DNA of 64,000 bases from Sipunculus nudus (GCA_026874595.1 CM049310.1:34909558-34973557); one strand, 5' to 3'. Shown: positions 1-15,100, counted from the first letter of the stretch. Translations and numbers: made by a program. The notes: generated by a model from the letters alone, not told the origin.

Positions 1-41
1 TATTTTGTTTCATGAAATGGTTCATATTTATATTTCTGCAG

Positions 42-139
42 TGTTCTCAACAAGTCGCAAGCCCTTTTGGAGAAAGAAGGGTTGAATCGTCTTGCAGCCT
101 CTAATGAATGTATTCTTGGCTTGTTGCACACAAAATTGG
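42..139 (+). CDS. Gene 1 exon (first visible), TPR array
   Basis: A polypyrimidine-AG acceptor ends at 41 and a GTAAGG donor begins at 140. It reads VLNKSQALLEKEG followed by ASNECILGLLHTKLG. It is 98 nt, the same as the gene 2 exon at 48597-48694 (VANKSQELLEKDK, GNECVLGLSHMKL). Entry phase 2, exit phase 1. The preceding exon lies outside the window. Confidence 0.85.
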
Positions 140-3100
140 GTAAGGGTGGTTTTTACCTAGCTTTTATTTATGTATACAGAAGTCATGTTATCATAGGATA
201 CAGGCTTGATTTATATATAAGGCTGTAATAAAATTAGTAATTAAATAACTGTGTAAGCAGATCCTGTTCTAATAACCACATATTTAATTTGTTTTAGCTG
301 GAATGTTATTTCAGATATTGTTATTTGTTAACATTAACAACAAACACTTGTGTAGATCAAAACAGGATAAATATCAATCATGCTGATGCAGGGGCAGATC
401 TAGGATTATGTGAGATGTTTCAAATACCTGAAAATAATTTTGTAACTTTAGCCAGGGGGAGGGTTTTTAAACACATTAAAAAGGGGATTTATCCCAATAA
501 GGGAATTCCTCCCCCCCCCCCCTCTGTGGAATGGAACCACTACTGGTGATGAGTCTTTATCCAGCTGTCCTTTTTTTCTAGCTTGGCCAGCCTTCTATTT
601 GCAGGGTACAAATTGTTCCTATTAGTTCTGAAATTTGACATACAGACATTCATGTTGACATATTTTGTTTCAATAATTCTAGTTGAGATTAGTTTATATT
701 ACCATAGGTTGTGCTCATAATTATAAGCTTAGCATAATGAACCCGGGGCTGCTTTATTTACTCCATCTACAAATATCAAGGATAATTTATACAAGTTTTA
801 TGATTTTGCTCTTGATGGTAAAACCTTAGACTTGAATACAAAATACTCTCAGATAACATGGTGGTGGGATAAAAAAACCCCACATAATTGATGTATGTTT
901 TCCAGGACATATAAATATATAATTCTGCACAAGTTAAACAGCATATGTGACATGTGAAAGAGATTTAATGCATTCTTTTTGCTTTGTTTAGATTAATCAT
1001 CTCATAAACACCCTAGATGAGCTAATTAAAGGTTTAACGTGCTGTTAATAAGCTAACCCTGCCTAAGCTTATGTATAATTAATGTTTACTACTAAAATGT
1101 TTAATATAAAATGTGATTCCATGTACAGATAGCCATAACTCAGTACCAGCTCTTATCACAAAAGCCCTGTGTAGTCTGTATTGTGAATCCCTGATATTTG
1201 CATATAAGTGTGTCACAAAGCTCCTGATGATTCCCTCACATTTGCATATCAGGCCATCACGCCTCATGTGAATGTTGCTATGAGAATGATAGCAGTGATT
1301 CCATAGGTCATAGACAGCTCGGCCGGCTCAGTAACACTCACACTTAAATCATGTATTCAGGTTGTCGATACATGGATCTTCGTGTCCTGTGATATAGCTC
1401 TGCTGATCGAGCATAACAGTCCAGGGACCAAATGAAAGTAAATTGTAGACACTATTGCAACGATTTTGTAATGTGTATTGGTTCCCTAAGCCACTGCAAA
1501 GTTGCCAGCATTGTCTGTCGTATGTCTGTCTGTCTCTCAGTTAACAGGTTACAAATTCTAAACACGGGCAGTTTCTTACTGAAAACCCATGGAGGTCCAT
1601 GAAAAATCTCTTCAGAAGACTGAAATTAGTTCACTGTTTCCTATATCTTCCAACCTTTGTGGCTCAAAATTACCCCCTAGATTAATTAAAAATTTGATAC
1701 AAAAGCTCCAGTATGAATAATTAATGCATTGATTGCCATGCTTCTTTCCACCCATATTATTCATTGAGTGTTTTATCATTTCCAGAAGACTTGTGGCTCC
1801 ACTTGTATTTTTTTCTAAAATATAACACAATTTTTACCTCAATCTTTGACACCTTCAGATGAAGCAGTTTGTCTGTTTACAGGGCACAAATCATTACCGT
1901 TAGACCTTGAAACTTCTTACTCTCGTCCAGGGAGGTCCTAGGCAAATCTCCACTCCTGGGAGACCTGAAATAAGGTCATGGTGGCATATATGTTGTAAAC
2001 TACAGGCTGAAAACATTATTTAGGGCACCCAGTTAGTCAGACAGGGCAAAATTCAGATCCACTAGGCCTAAGATCTTTTAACATGACCGTTATGCATTTT
2101 CATGTAAATCTGCATGAAAACATGAAATTAGGTCATGGTCACCTGTAATCTGTGAAAATGAGCCAAGAGCCTGACTTCTAGTACCCTTAAAAATCAGATG
2201 GGCACAAATTGTATCTGCAAGCCCAAGGATGTTCCAATGTAATGTACAGGGAAGTTTTGACAATCTCCATGGAAACCAGGAATTAGGTCATGGAGAACTA
2301 TATTTTGTGTGCTACCAACCCAAAACATCTTGGACAATCTCCATGGATACCTTAAATCAGGTCATTGTGACCTATAATAAAGGCCAAAAACATTTTAAGC
2401 AGGGTACAAAACTTTACTATTGGACCTAGAATCTTCTGTCTTGACGTCCAGGGATGTCCTTCAGTATGTGCATGGTCATTTTTTGCACAGATGACGGCAT
2501 ACAAAAAAGGCTAGATTTCATGGAAATAGATGGATATATTATCATGAATATTTTTCTTCTGATTTTGCATAAGAACTTAAATTACAAAAAGTCTACAAAA
2601 TTTGGCATTCTTAGAAAAAATTACAATTGTGAATGTCTTCCTAGTCAGCTGAGCATCATTATCATCGACCCATTGTCACTTGCTAATTCAAGTGATTATA
2701 CACCTTTGTGATGGAGGCAGTTTTATTCTTCCAGCAAGAAACGAGATATTCATCTGTGTCACACCCAGGAAGGAATGGACTTTCCAGGTTATTTTGAATA
2801 GTAGACTAAACTTACTGAAACTCACTCATATATTCAAAAAGATGAGAAAGACGTGTAACAAAACCAGTAATAGTAAAATAAATTCAAACTTACATTCTCT
2901 AGAGGGGCATTCCAGACATAGTATAATGATCCTTAGAGTCCATATGAGTACACAAATTTACTGAGTCCTGGTTAATCCTGACTCTAGCTGTGAGCACTAA
3001 TAAAGTTTGCCTGGCACCTTGGCTGCTGGTCACATGATCTTTGTGCTAAGATATGTACTCCTTGAGTCCATGCCATTTATTACTGTATACACATGACTGA

Positions 3101-6100
3101 CTAGTGCTTCTCACCTCAAATCAATACTGGCTTGATACAGTCCCTGCTCTTGAAGTACTCGCTTCTCAGAATTACTGACAGATAGGCCCACAGCCTTCTC
3201 TGTAACATCACTCAGACAATGTCTATCACTGCAGTATTACCCTGGATATATATAGCACTATGTACCCAAATATGCTATCGCGCATGACAATATTCGCGCA
3301 TGACAATATTCGGTACCATTCACAATGATCAGTGTGTCAGTTGTCCTGGTCTGTTTGCTTGGCTTCTTACAAGTCTTTCTGTAAACACAACACACAAGTT
3401 TATTTGTGAGAAAGACTGTGACATAAAACACACCAGGAAATGGTACCTCAGCTGATAAGAACACAGACAATCTCGGACCCTCCTCAGGACTGACAAACTG
3501 TCAGACTACACCATCTAGTGCACTGACTAGTGATTGTGTCTTTTCTCTGGTGTCTTTAGCTTATATACACCTGTTTACGTCATCCTGACCCCTCTTGGCC
3601 TAATGCCTTACAGTATTAAGCTGCCTGTCATTCAATGCATGAAAACTAAAATGGACATGCCTCCAGAGACAAAAGAATGGAAAAAATCAAGCATGCAGCC
3701 GTGTTGCCTATGAAGTCTACAGAACACAGTGCTACTTCAGGAACAGTCTAGGCTAAAACCCAAAAGAACCAATTCTCGCTGAATTACATCTGTACTGATA
3801 CCAAGATCAAATAAAAAATCTGGGTTCTCTAAACCTACGTTATCACATTAATATGGATACGTGCAAAAAAACAAATTACAGAAACAATCATCTGGTTATA
3901 CTATATCCTTACTTAAATGTGCAATACCATAATTAACAAGTCTCAGTTCTCGGTGACAATCTGTATTCTCTGGTGACAATCTGTATAATGGTGCCACTGT
4001 GCTCAAACACACCTGTTAGGGCTGGGACCCATTTGGTCAAGTGTGACACATAAACAAATAAAGTTCTTGTGTTGGATAAGGGTCTTGGTTGGTTAGGTAG
4101 GCTACAACTACATTTCTAGTATTTTGTATATGTCTATATATTTATATTTATTTTCCAGGTAACCATGCTCAGGCAGAACGACATCACCTGAATGCCATAG
4201 ACATGAGAATGGAACTTTGGGGTGAACACCTGTATGTAGGACAAGCTTACAATAACCTTGGATTGGTTTATGCTAATCAAGGTGAGTAATGTAATTAAAC
4301 CACAACCTAGATGCAGAATCAGTGATTGCCAACTGTTTAAATGTGAAATAATATTAATCAGTAAAATGAATTATTCTTAAGATTAAGAACATTCAGTTAT
4401 GTTTATCCTTTTACTTTTTTACCAACAGGCTTTCCCTTTTACATCCCCATAAGCAACAAAAATTAAAATAAGTTTTTTTAGTCCTCTTAAAGTGGTGTAT
4501 AAGAAAAATTTACTTGTTTCCATACTGACATTAAAAACATGTTTTTTTAGCTCAGCTGACTGAAAGTCATCTGAGCTATAGCGATCACTCTTTGTCCGTC
4601 GTCCGTCTGTCCGTCCGTTAACCAGGCACAAATCGTAACCGCTGGACCTAGAACCTTGTAACTTGGGATTCTGAGATGTCCATAAAAAATCTCCTTGGAA
4701 ACCAGAAATTAGGTCTCTGTTACCCATATCCTTCGAGCTATGTGGCCCCAAAGTACCCCCCAGAAAAGTCAAAAATTTCATACAAAAACTTCAATATCTC
4801 ATTAACTACTTGACTGATGGTCATGATTTTTGGCATACATATTGATCATGAGATGTTACATCACTTCCTGCAGACTGGTGGCGCCACCTGTATTTTTCGA
4901 TTTTTTATGAATTTTTTTCTCTATTTTTGAGACCTTTAAAAATGTGAACATCTGTTAACAAGGCACAAATCATAAAGACTGGACTTAGAATCTTAATTCT
5001 TGACACACTGAGAGGTCCATGAAAAATCTCCTTGGAAACAAGAAATTAGGTCTCTGTTACACATATCCTTCGAGCTATGGGGCCCCAAAGTACCCCCTAG
5101 AATAGTAAAAAATTTCATACAAAAACTTCAATATTTCAATAACTACATCACTGATGGTCTTCATTTTTGGCATACATATTGATCATGAGATGTTCAATCA
5201 GTTCCTGCAGACTGGTGGCGCCACCTGTACTGTTTGATTTTTTACGATTTTTTCCTCTATTTTTGAGACCTTTGAGGATGCTGTCATCTGTTAGCGTGGA
5301 CACAATTCGTAACGACAGGACCTAGAATCTTCATTTTCGACACACTGAGAGACCTATGAAAAGTCTCCATGGAAACCAGAAATTAGGTCTCTGTTACCCA
5401 TATCCTTCGAGCTATGGGGCCCGAAATTATCCCCCAGAATAGTCAAAAATTTCATACAAAAACTTCAATATCTCATTAACTACATCACTGATGGTCATGA
5501 TTTTCGACATACATATTGATCATGAGATGTTTCATCAGTTTGTGCAGACTGGTGGCGCCACCTGTATTTTTCAATGTTCACGAATTGTTTTCTCCATTTT
5601 TGAGACCTTTAAGGATATAGTTATCTGTCAACAGGGTACAAATCGTAACGACTGGACCTAGAATCTTCGTTCTTGACACACAGGGAGACCCATGATAAGT
5701 CTCCATGGAAACCTGAAATTTGGTCTCTGTTACCCATATCCTTTGAGCTATGGCACTCCAAAGTACAGCTCAGAATAATGGAAAATTTGATACAAAAGCT
5801 AAAGTATCTGAACAACTAATGCAGAGATAACCATAATTGTTTGCATGGATATTGATCATGGAGTGTTTCATAAGTTTCTTCAGACTGATGGCACCACCTG
5901 TATTTGTTCGGTTTTTTTTACGAAATTTTTCTGTATTTTTGAGACCTTTAAAGATATGAACATCTGTTAACAGGGCACAAATCATAAAAACTGGACCAAG
6001 AATCTTCATTCTTGACACACAGGGAGACCCATGAAAAGTCTCCATGGAAACTTGAAATTAGGTCTCTGTTACCCATATTCTTTAAGCTGTATGGGTCCAA

Positions 6101-9100
6101 AATACCCCCCCCCCCCCCCAGAATAATGGAAAATTTGATACAAAAACTGCAGTATTTCAATAACTACAACACTGATGGTCATGATTTTCGGCATACATAT
6201 TGATCATGAGCTGTTCCATCAGTTTCTGCAGACTGGGTGTGCCACCTCTATTTTTTTTCAAATTTTTACGAATTTTTTTCTTTTTTTTGAGACTTTTAAA
6301 GATGTGGTTATCTGTCAACAGGGTACAAATCGCAACAACTGGACCTAAAATCTTCATTCTTGTCATGCAAGGAGGCCCATGAAAGGTGCCTGTGGAAACT
6401 TGAAATTAGGTCTCTGTTACCCATATCCTTCAAGCTATAGGACTCCGAAGTATCCCTCAGAATAATGGACAATTTGATACAAAAACTGAAGTATCTGAAC
6501 AACTAATGCAGAGATCACCATGATTTTTTGCATGGATATTGACCATTAAGTGTTTTTATTAGTTTCTGCAGACTGGTGGAGCCACCTGTATTTTTGTATC
6601 CGTCAAAACGAAGTTTTGCGGATACTATGTTTTTGACTGAGTTCCTCCACCGCGGCGGCGTTCGTTTCCAGAGAGCTCCTCGGAGACTAATGGACCGATT
6701 TTTCCCAAACTTACACCTATAATCGGGTCACATGTGAACTGGTGCCTAACCAATTTGCGTTGACCTCTGACCTTTCCTCTCTATCCAGTGTCCATTTGTG
6801 GGTCTGTTTCCACTCATAAACCCTCGTATCTCGGGAACCGTTTGACCGATCAGGAAATAAAATTGATACAAATGTAGACCTTGGATTGCTTTATAACATA
6901 CACAAAAAATGGTGGCGCCACCTGTAACCATGTTTGCACAGTGTCCATCTGTTCATCTGCCTTGGGTTAAAATCACTCATATCTCTGCAGTGAATTGACT
7001 AATTCACCTGAAATTTGTCATGCGTATACATCCAGGATAGCTTTCTTGATTTTATGACAGGTGGCACCACCTACGTTCAAGTTCACGCTGATGACATCCA
7101 AGCTTATATCTTGGGAACTGTTTGACCGATCAGGAAATAAAATTTATACAAATGTAGCCCTTTGATAGCTCTGTAACATACACAAAAAATGGTGGCGCCA
7201 CCTGTAACAATGTTTGCACAGCGTCTGTCTGTTAGTCTGCCGTGGCCTAAAATCACTCATTTCTCTGTAGTGGTTCAACATAACTGCCTAAAATTTTGCA
7301 GGTTTATACATCGTGGACAGCTTCCTTGATTTGATGACAGGTGGCGCCACCTACATTCTAGTTAACGCTGCACACATCCAAGCTCATATCTCAGGAACCA
7401 TTTGACCGATTGGGCCAAAATTGTGCATGTGTTTAGATCTCACATAGGTCTTTATCATACACAAAACTGGAGGGGTTACCTGCAAAGATTTTTGCACAGG
7501 GTTTGTCTGTTTGTCTGCCATGGGCAAAAATCGCTCATATACATGTAGTGGTTTGACTTTTCTGCCTAAAATTTTGCAGGTGTATACAACTTGGACAGCT
7601 TTCTGGATTTGTGGTAGGTGGCACAACCTACATACACATTCAGGCTGCAGACATCCATGCTAATATGCAACATACCTCACTCTATTTCCCCTTGCCACTC
7701 AATCCATGCCTCACTATCCGATTTTGGCAGATACATGTAGTCACTTGTCGGTTACCCGTATTCTAGTTTTAAAAGTTTACACATTTTTCTCTATTTTTGA
7801 GATATATAAATACAGACTAAATCTTGGCCTGTTGGTTAATCTGTTTGATGCTTCAGTTGAATGGGTATATACTACCATTCTAATGATAAAATTTCCTTTT
7901 GTGAATCTCTTCCCAGTCAGCTGAGCGTCATGACCCATGGGTCACTTGTTCAGTTTTGGCACCCTGTTTTATTAATATTTTAATGAGATATTTTACGTGC
8001 TAAATATCTATACTCTACAGGGCCAAATTAATTTGATGCATTCATATTATTATTTAGTGTATGCTAAAGTAATCCATCTTCAGTATTCACTACGTTTTAT
8101 TAGTATGGTTAAACAGTTGTATTTTGGCTAAGTTGAATAATTATTTATGTCATAAATATTATAAATAAACCTTAAATATTGACATATTACCTTACAGGAG
8201 ATTGGGATAGAGCCTTTCCAACTTTTCTTAAGGGTTTGGAGATGAAGGAAAAGTTTGCAAAGGGCATATCAAGTTCAACTGTCTGTGCTTCATTATATAA
8301 CGTAGCAAATGGTTACTTCTATAAAGGTAGGTATACAGTTAACATTAATTGTCCCCCACTTCCCCGAAACGGGGGACATTGATTTTGGTTTGTCTGTCTA
8401 TCTGTCTGTCCTTCCCTCTGTCTGTCAGTCCATAAGGTTTTTTGTTTCTGTGTGATAACATTCCTTTATATTATCAAATTTCATTCACATTTGGTTCAGT
8501 GATTGCTCTCATGCACACCTTGGTTAGGATTGGTTTTGGTGTGTCTGTCTAAAAATTTATTATCACCAGCTCCAAAACAAAACAAAAATTTTCCCTTTTG
8601 TTCCCAATTCACAACAAAAATTACAACATGTGGAGACATCTTCAGGGGACAATGAAAATTAAAACACAGGAACTATGACATCTTGAGATATCGTCAAGGG
8701 AAAATAACTCTAAAACATATTGAGAAGGCAAGCATAAAGATCACAGGAAGCTAAAATAACAAGAAGTGGAAGTGTAGGACATAAATTCAATGAATTTGCT
8801 TGTTACAAAAGTCAGACTTTCAGCTAGGTCAACAATATACTGATGTCCAAGATATTTTAAGGGAATAAAATACTTGGGCTTAACATATATTGTTTTCAAA
8901 ATCAGGTAATTTCAATACAAGACATGAAAAATGACTTCAGCAAGCTTACCAGTAGTATATAATAGTGTTGCTATGAGACATAGCTATACATATAAATTTT
9001 ACAGATGCTCATGTAGATTTTAACTATTATGGGTAATGGTTAACTGAAGCTGTGCTCATAATTTAATCTATTCAGCTACCACTTTCTGCATTGCAGGTCT

Positions 9101-12100
9101 ATGGAACTAGATGGTGCATGCCGGATTGGTTTTCCATGGCCAAGTATATGGCACTGTAATAGCCCAGTCATGTAATAATTTCATATTCCTCAGGATTTGT
9201 GTGGAAAATGTGACAGATTAGGACACCTGTGCATCAATAAAAAAAATTCAAGACCAATAACGGATATATAAGTGGCATGGGCACAGAGGAGTTGCATGAT
9301 AATAGTCATATGCCACCACAGTCATTTATAATATAAATGTAATTTGATTGCCACTCCTAGTATTACCATCCTTTGTAAAAACACTTCCATCAAATACTCA
9401 GTAAATGATTAATGTTTTGAATTATTTCAGGAGATATTAGAAAAGCAATAGAAACTGCAGAAAAAGCCTTGAAAATGCGGAGGGAACTTGGTTGGAGCCA
9501 TCCGTTAACATCAGCTCTACTGAAAAACATGGGAAAAGTAAATAAATTTACATTTTTTACAAGTTATAGTAACAGATGTAACAGTATAATTCAAATAATA
9601 GTAACAGACTTAAAAAAAGTAAATATTCATAATATCAGAACCAGAGTTAGTTACACATATACTCATATTTGCCATAAGCTACTTGTATCATTTTTGAGCA
9701 TTTATATTGTGAGACAAAGATTTCATGAAGTAGTCTTTATGCAAAATTATGATCAAAAAAATTTTCTTTTTCTCTACACTGTATGCAGTAAGTCATTTTA
9801 ATATAAATATGTTTATGTAGTGAGTATCATGACACAATTGTGGCCATCAGTATTATTTTGTCATTTGATCAACATTTCTCTTAATTTTTCTGCATGATTG
9901 TTGTTGAAAAGAGAATTAATTTTTAAACACCATAAAAACATGGATTATGATCTGTTGATTTTTTAGATTATGATCTGTTGCAAAAACAGGCTATCAAAAT
10001 ATAAGAAATTTGATCATGTACATGTATTTATCTTTAGTTCCATCTCAAGCTTGGCAATCTGAAAAATGCAAAGAAATACTCAAGAGATGCCTTGGAAATG
10101 AGGAAAGAAAAAGAAGGTAAGATTTGTTTTACATTTGAGAATGATGTTCAGGGCACTTAAACTGTTCTCTGAAGACAAGGTAACCCTCTTTTATGTAGCA
10201 ATAGAAGTAAAACAGGAGAAAAAAATGTTCCTTCAGTATCCAGTTGATTAAAATTATTCATGTTAAACTTAATGAAGATAAATCTAGGTTGGTAAAGATT
10301 TTTTAACATAAAATGCAGTCACAAAATGCTTGGGATCTAAGAAATAATACCTTCACCCAACCCCTTTGGGCCCCAGGTGCTCAAAGGGGCAAATAATGCA
10401 CAGGTGTGGTATGACTGTGTGTCAGATGCAAGTAATCTGTTGTTTATACACACAGCAGCACCTCAGGATCAGCTACGTCATAGCTCATACACTTGAAAAG
10501 GACTAAATAGCAGTTGAAAATGATGACATATTATACAAAAGCTTCGCATCCTGTTTCAACACCAGGTTGTTGAAATAGCATTCAGGTTGAAATGTTATGA
10601 CTAATATTTCAAATACAAGGTTTACTAGAGTATATGAAATAAATAAGATGAAAAAACACTCATGTGATGGGTACAGCTGATTTTTTATGCAACTAGAGAA
10701 TGCTTCTTTAATTAATAGAACCTTTACACTCCAATACCATTTTCTAGATTTTTTCTAGGTTTCATTTCTCAATTAGTATAATTCTTGAGACATGTTGGTC
10801 ATTATAGCATAACTTGCTTCATGTGTTCATAATAACACGTCTTTTCTAACCACCCAACCATATATTCTGTGAGCTACTGAATGAAAACTTGAATTTGAGC
10901 ATGCTGAAAAAGGTCTCTTCTAAATGTTCCAGGTTCCCTAACAAATATTTTGTGTTGGTTTATGAAATTTGAATAATATTCACCAATAAAGGGACCTATT
11001 CACATATCAGGTATATTTGATACACATTAAATTTTGCACTTTCTCCTTAAAATATTATGGTACCTGCCAATATTTCACTTTAAAATGGTTTGCTTATTCC
11101 TGTACACAAGTGGCAAAAGCTTGCAATGGGCACTATCAGTGCCATAAACATAACATGCATGCACACCACCTAGAAGCCATACAGCACAACGTCACAAATC
11201 AAGATTATTGTAATATTGCACTTATTTTAACAATCAGACATGAAAAACCTACCTCAATATCCAGAGAGTTCTTTGAGCTCTCATAGGTCACTTGTTTTGA
11301 TATGCAACAGCTTGGGCTTAGATTGTGATTCTGTGCCTTTAAGCATTATATCAATTTGCTTCTGTTCCCAGTTTAACCATCGACATAATTAATTAAGCTG
11401 CACAGTGTAGTTTCTTGCAAATATCTGCATAATATTAATGTTTTATGTGTAATTGTAATCATGTATTGCCTGTATGTAGGTGTGTCTATCGGTGTGGCTG
11501 GTTCCATGAAGTACTACGCTGATGTCTTAACGGAATGTGAAGAATACAAAGAAGCAGAAGAACTTTACTTTTCTGCTCTAGAAATGGATGACAAAGTGCT
11601 TGTAGACCTTCCTAAGAACTTCGGTAAGCATTGATTACTGAACTGCTAGACTCTTTGTAATTTTTCTCACCCAACATATTCTCAGGAAATAGTTTGCCAA
11701 ATTACTTTGAAAGAGTTACTTGTTTTTCAGAGTAATTAGTTTTGCATTTGCATTTAAAGAGTATTTAACTAATTAAAATATTTGACTAATTGCAGGGGCT
11801 GATCCAGGGAGGGGGTTTATAAGTTTACCTACACTTATTTTTTGGGAGATGTTACCTTTTTCTATTTTTATAGATTTTAAAGGCTAACCCTGCTCAATCC
11901 CAGGAGTTCTGGGCTATTTTAGGGATTTTACCCTTAAAGTAAACAGGAAACCCTAAAATCTTAGATCTGCCCACCGTAAAATCTTGAATCCAACCCTTAA
12001 TTTTATATTTACTTTATAATTAGATGACATTTGAATGGGACTACCTCCATTTCCCCAATTCATGTCATTTTCACAAATGACCCCCTTCAATATTCTTGTA

Positions 12101-15100
12101 TTTTACCTTATCAAAAGGTAGAGGGTTAGGGAAATGGTGGTTTGCCAGTGTGTTCCCTCACCTAAAAACCCTGTACCTTTTAAGGTACATTCCAGATAGC
12201 TTCAGGTCTGTGGCACTCTACCCCACCCTCGACTCTTTCTCACCCTACCTCTGTGGCCCTCTACGCCACCCAAAACACCTATCTGCCTGCTGTGTAATGG
12301 CATACAGCATCATTGTGACAGTCTGTGACACCCCTGCAGTCTGTAAAACCCCAACCAGCATTAAGAATACTCTTGTGACAGTGACCGTTTGTGATGGTAA
12401 GCACTCATACTGTCAGCTGGAAAGGGATGGCATACTCTGACATGGTGAAAGTCTATGACAGTTCATGACAGTTAAAACATTCCTCTGTATCTGGCATGGT
12501 ATGGCATACACCATCATGGTGACCCCTGAGCCAGTATCCAGATTACTTTTGTGACAATGATCGTTTGTGACGGTAAGCAGTCATACCTTCAGCTAGCATG
12601 GGCAGGTCAGGAAGGGCCCTGCTTAAGGTCCATAGACTTCTAGTTTTGGCTGCATGAGTGATGCTTGAAAAATTATAATAAAAGACCTGATTACATGCAG
12701 AAACAAGGAAACTGACCAAAAAAAATTATTTAAACACTGAACGAAGATGGAAAAACTGGCAAAAAAAGTTTGGCTTAAAAGGCATCCACAACTTTTTAGA
12801 AATATGAGTCCTTGACTCCTGACCTCATGACCCCAAAATCAGTAGAGTTCTTGCTTTTTTGTTGGGCCATATATATATATTGTTTGAAATCAATATGTGA
12901 ATCCAAACTGAAGATATGAAAGATTTTGGAAATCAATGCGTGGACAGGTGATCCCTGTGACCTTGACCTTTGACCTTGTGAGCTGTATGTGTAAGATCGA
13001 ACCTCTGGTATGAAAGGTTTTGCTTAAATTGCATATACAATCTTTTTAAAGATGTGGGGACTGTGACCTTTACCTTTGACCTCATGACCCCAAATTAAAA
13101 AGGATGTTTGTTTTAGTGTTGGGCCATATAAAAAGTTTGAAATCCATGTGTGAATCCCATCTGGAGTTTAGTCTGGAAATGAATTTGTTGACAGATGGCT
13201 TCTGTGACCTTGACCTTTGAACTTGTGACCCCAAGATTGATGGAGCTGTTTCCCTGTTGGCAGATGTCCTATATGTGTAAGATGGAAAGACTGGCATGGA
13301 AAGTTTTGCTTTAAATTCATCCATAAAGTATTAAAAAATGGGAGTCCTGAGACCTTGACCTTTGACCTCATGACCCCAATATCAGTAGGGTTCTTGCTTT
13401 ACTGGGTTGCCATTTATATATTTATTTTGAAATCCATATGTGAAATGAAACTGGAGTTATCATCCCAAAATGAATTTGTGAAAGGAGGGACGAACAAACA
13501 GACAGACAGTGTAATTACTTAAGGGCACCTGCTTATATTTAGGCCTTATAATTATAGGGCCTAAGGGCCAATTTAAGATCCTAATAAGTACTAATTTCTT
13601 TGCAGGGAGGGCTGATACATACAAGGCACTGGTGGTCCTATACCAGAAGTGTGGCAATCCCCAGAAGGTTGAGGAATACAGCATTTTGGCGAGACAGGAA
13701 TTCATGAGGCTTCGGTGCTGCTTTGAAGGTGATCCTTGGGGTGGTCCACCATACTTGCTTGCCAGATGTAAGCGGAACCTATGTGAGATAGAGGATCTTC
13801 GGAATCTATCAGGGTGTCAGGCTGAATCCAAACGAGAACCCTGTGAGAACTATGACCCCGGGTTCAACATACAAAACTTCAGGGAAATGTCCATGGAGGA
13901 CAATGCAAAAGCAAATGTGTCTGGTTCAGAAATTGACAAACATCATACTCAAGCCAAAGAGGAACTTTGTGGCTACAGCATTGACTCTAGTGATGATAAC
14001 TTATCAACAAAGAAGTCACTCAGGGAAGATGATACAAGAACTGTTATTGTTGATCTCCCAACTATCACTCATAGCTACAGAGCCAAAGATGAACAATGTC
14101 TGTGTCCAAATAGGCAAAGTATGTCAAGTGTATCAACAGTCAACCTTTGCAGCAGTGATGAGAAAAAGGAAAATGTTAAAGATTTATCATCATTTGTATC
14201 TGGTCCTCAAGGGCAGTCCACCCATTCCTTGACAAATGGTGGAAATCAACTTTTTAATTCAGTTCACAGATCGCAGAACATGAATTCACAAAGGATTACC
14301 AATAACACATTTGGTATTTATGTCAATAGTAGTACTAGTGGCACTAACATGCAGCATATAAGCAGTAGTGTTGGATATAATGTGCAAACTATGAATCCAC
14401 TGACTGTCACAGGCAGTTGCAGTACTAGATCACAATATGTCAGCAGTGCTGTTTCCACTGTGACTGTTAGCAACAATTACTGCACTAACATGAACCCAGG
14501 GAACACCTTGTTACCTGTGAATTTCATTGCCAGCACTTCTGTAGAGCATGACAATCCACTTTCATTTGTGAAAGATAGCAGTCCTTGTAAGACTACAGCA
14601 CCAATACCTTTACCTGTTATGTCTTTAAATTCAGTGATTACAAGTGAGGAGTGCTCGTCTCTTCATCAAACACATAATACTTCTCATCCTGCTCAGCCAA
14701 ATATATGTAGTGTTTTACCTGATACAGACTCTTTGGACAGCATGACTGCAGCTTATGGTTCAATAGTTGGTGACAATCTGAATGATTTTATGAGTAATAT
14801 AGATGAAATCCAAGGTAATCCGGTACTTACAAGACGGCCAGATCAGGAATTAATCAATCCAGCTACCTCAGCTGACCAAGATGTGAAACTGGCTAAAATA
14901 TACCAGATGATGTGTCCTCCACATGTGAACAGTCAGGAGGATAAAGACAGTGCAGCCGGAGGTCTGCCATGTTTCAGCCAGCTCATGCCATCTGCAGATC
15001 CAAAAGATTCTGATATCAAAGATGCTTTAGCATCATCACCAGATTCTTTGCCACAGGAGAGTGTCTCCCTTTCCCAGAAAATACCAGAAATGCCTGCTTC

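Larger units (their letters stand above)
140..4158. other. Gene 1 intron with decayed repeats
   Basis: No exon seen. At about 389-545 there is a degenerate hAT-like fragment (CAGGGGCAGATCTAGGA start, poly-C run near 509-519). A decayed copy of the hairpin-ended tandem element lies at 1515-2683. The stretches 546-1514 and 2684-4158 look like unremarkable AT-rich intron. Confidence 0.5.
4549..7950 (+). mobile_element. Family E composite element, copy E1 (terminal hairpin, ~338-bp tandem core, internal Helitron)
   Basis: The left end is a near-perfect hairpin at 4549-4577, with arms AGCTCAGCTGACT and AGTCATCTGAGCT and a GAA loop, followed by a GTCCGTCTGTCC-rich stretch. The body holds six tandem units marked by CAGACTGGTGG at about 4871, 5208, 5544, 5881, 6229 and 6569 (spacing 336-348). 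The right end has AGTCAGCTGAGC, the palindrome TGACCCATGGGTCA (7931-7944) and CTTGTT. The 5' arm is thus repeated inverted near the 3' end but about 20 bp inside it. No coding capacity, so non-autonomous. The layout resembles Helentron/HINE elements with tandem cores known from bivalves; the class is inference. Confidence 0.75.

Noticed and set aside
4419-6502. Many 60-120 residue frames on both strands (e.g. 4419-4781 minus, 5621-6502 minus) with similar proteins such as 'MGNRDLISGFHGD'
   Set aside because: They are translations of the ~338-bp satellite units; similarity between them reflects the DNA repeat, and none has a conserved start, length or motif.
8380-8420. GTCTGTCTATCTGTC stretches as possible CRISPR-like or regulatory repeats
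   Set aside because: Simple GTCTGTC microsatellite at transposon edges, found at every family E start; no spacers and a eukaryotic context.
12096-12440. 114-residue frame
   Set aside because: Covers a 177-bp direct duplication in an intron; its repeated VTVCD pieces mirror the DNA repeat.
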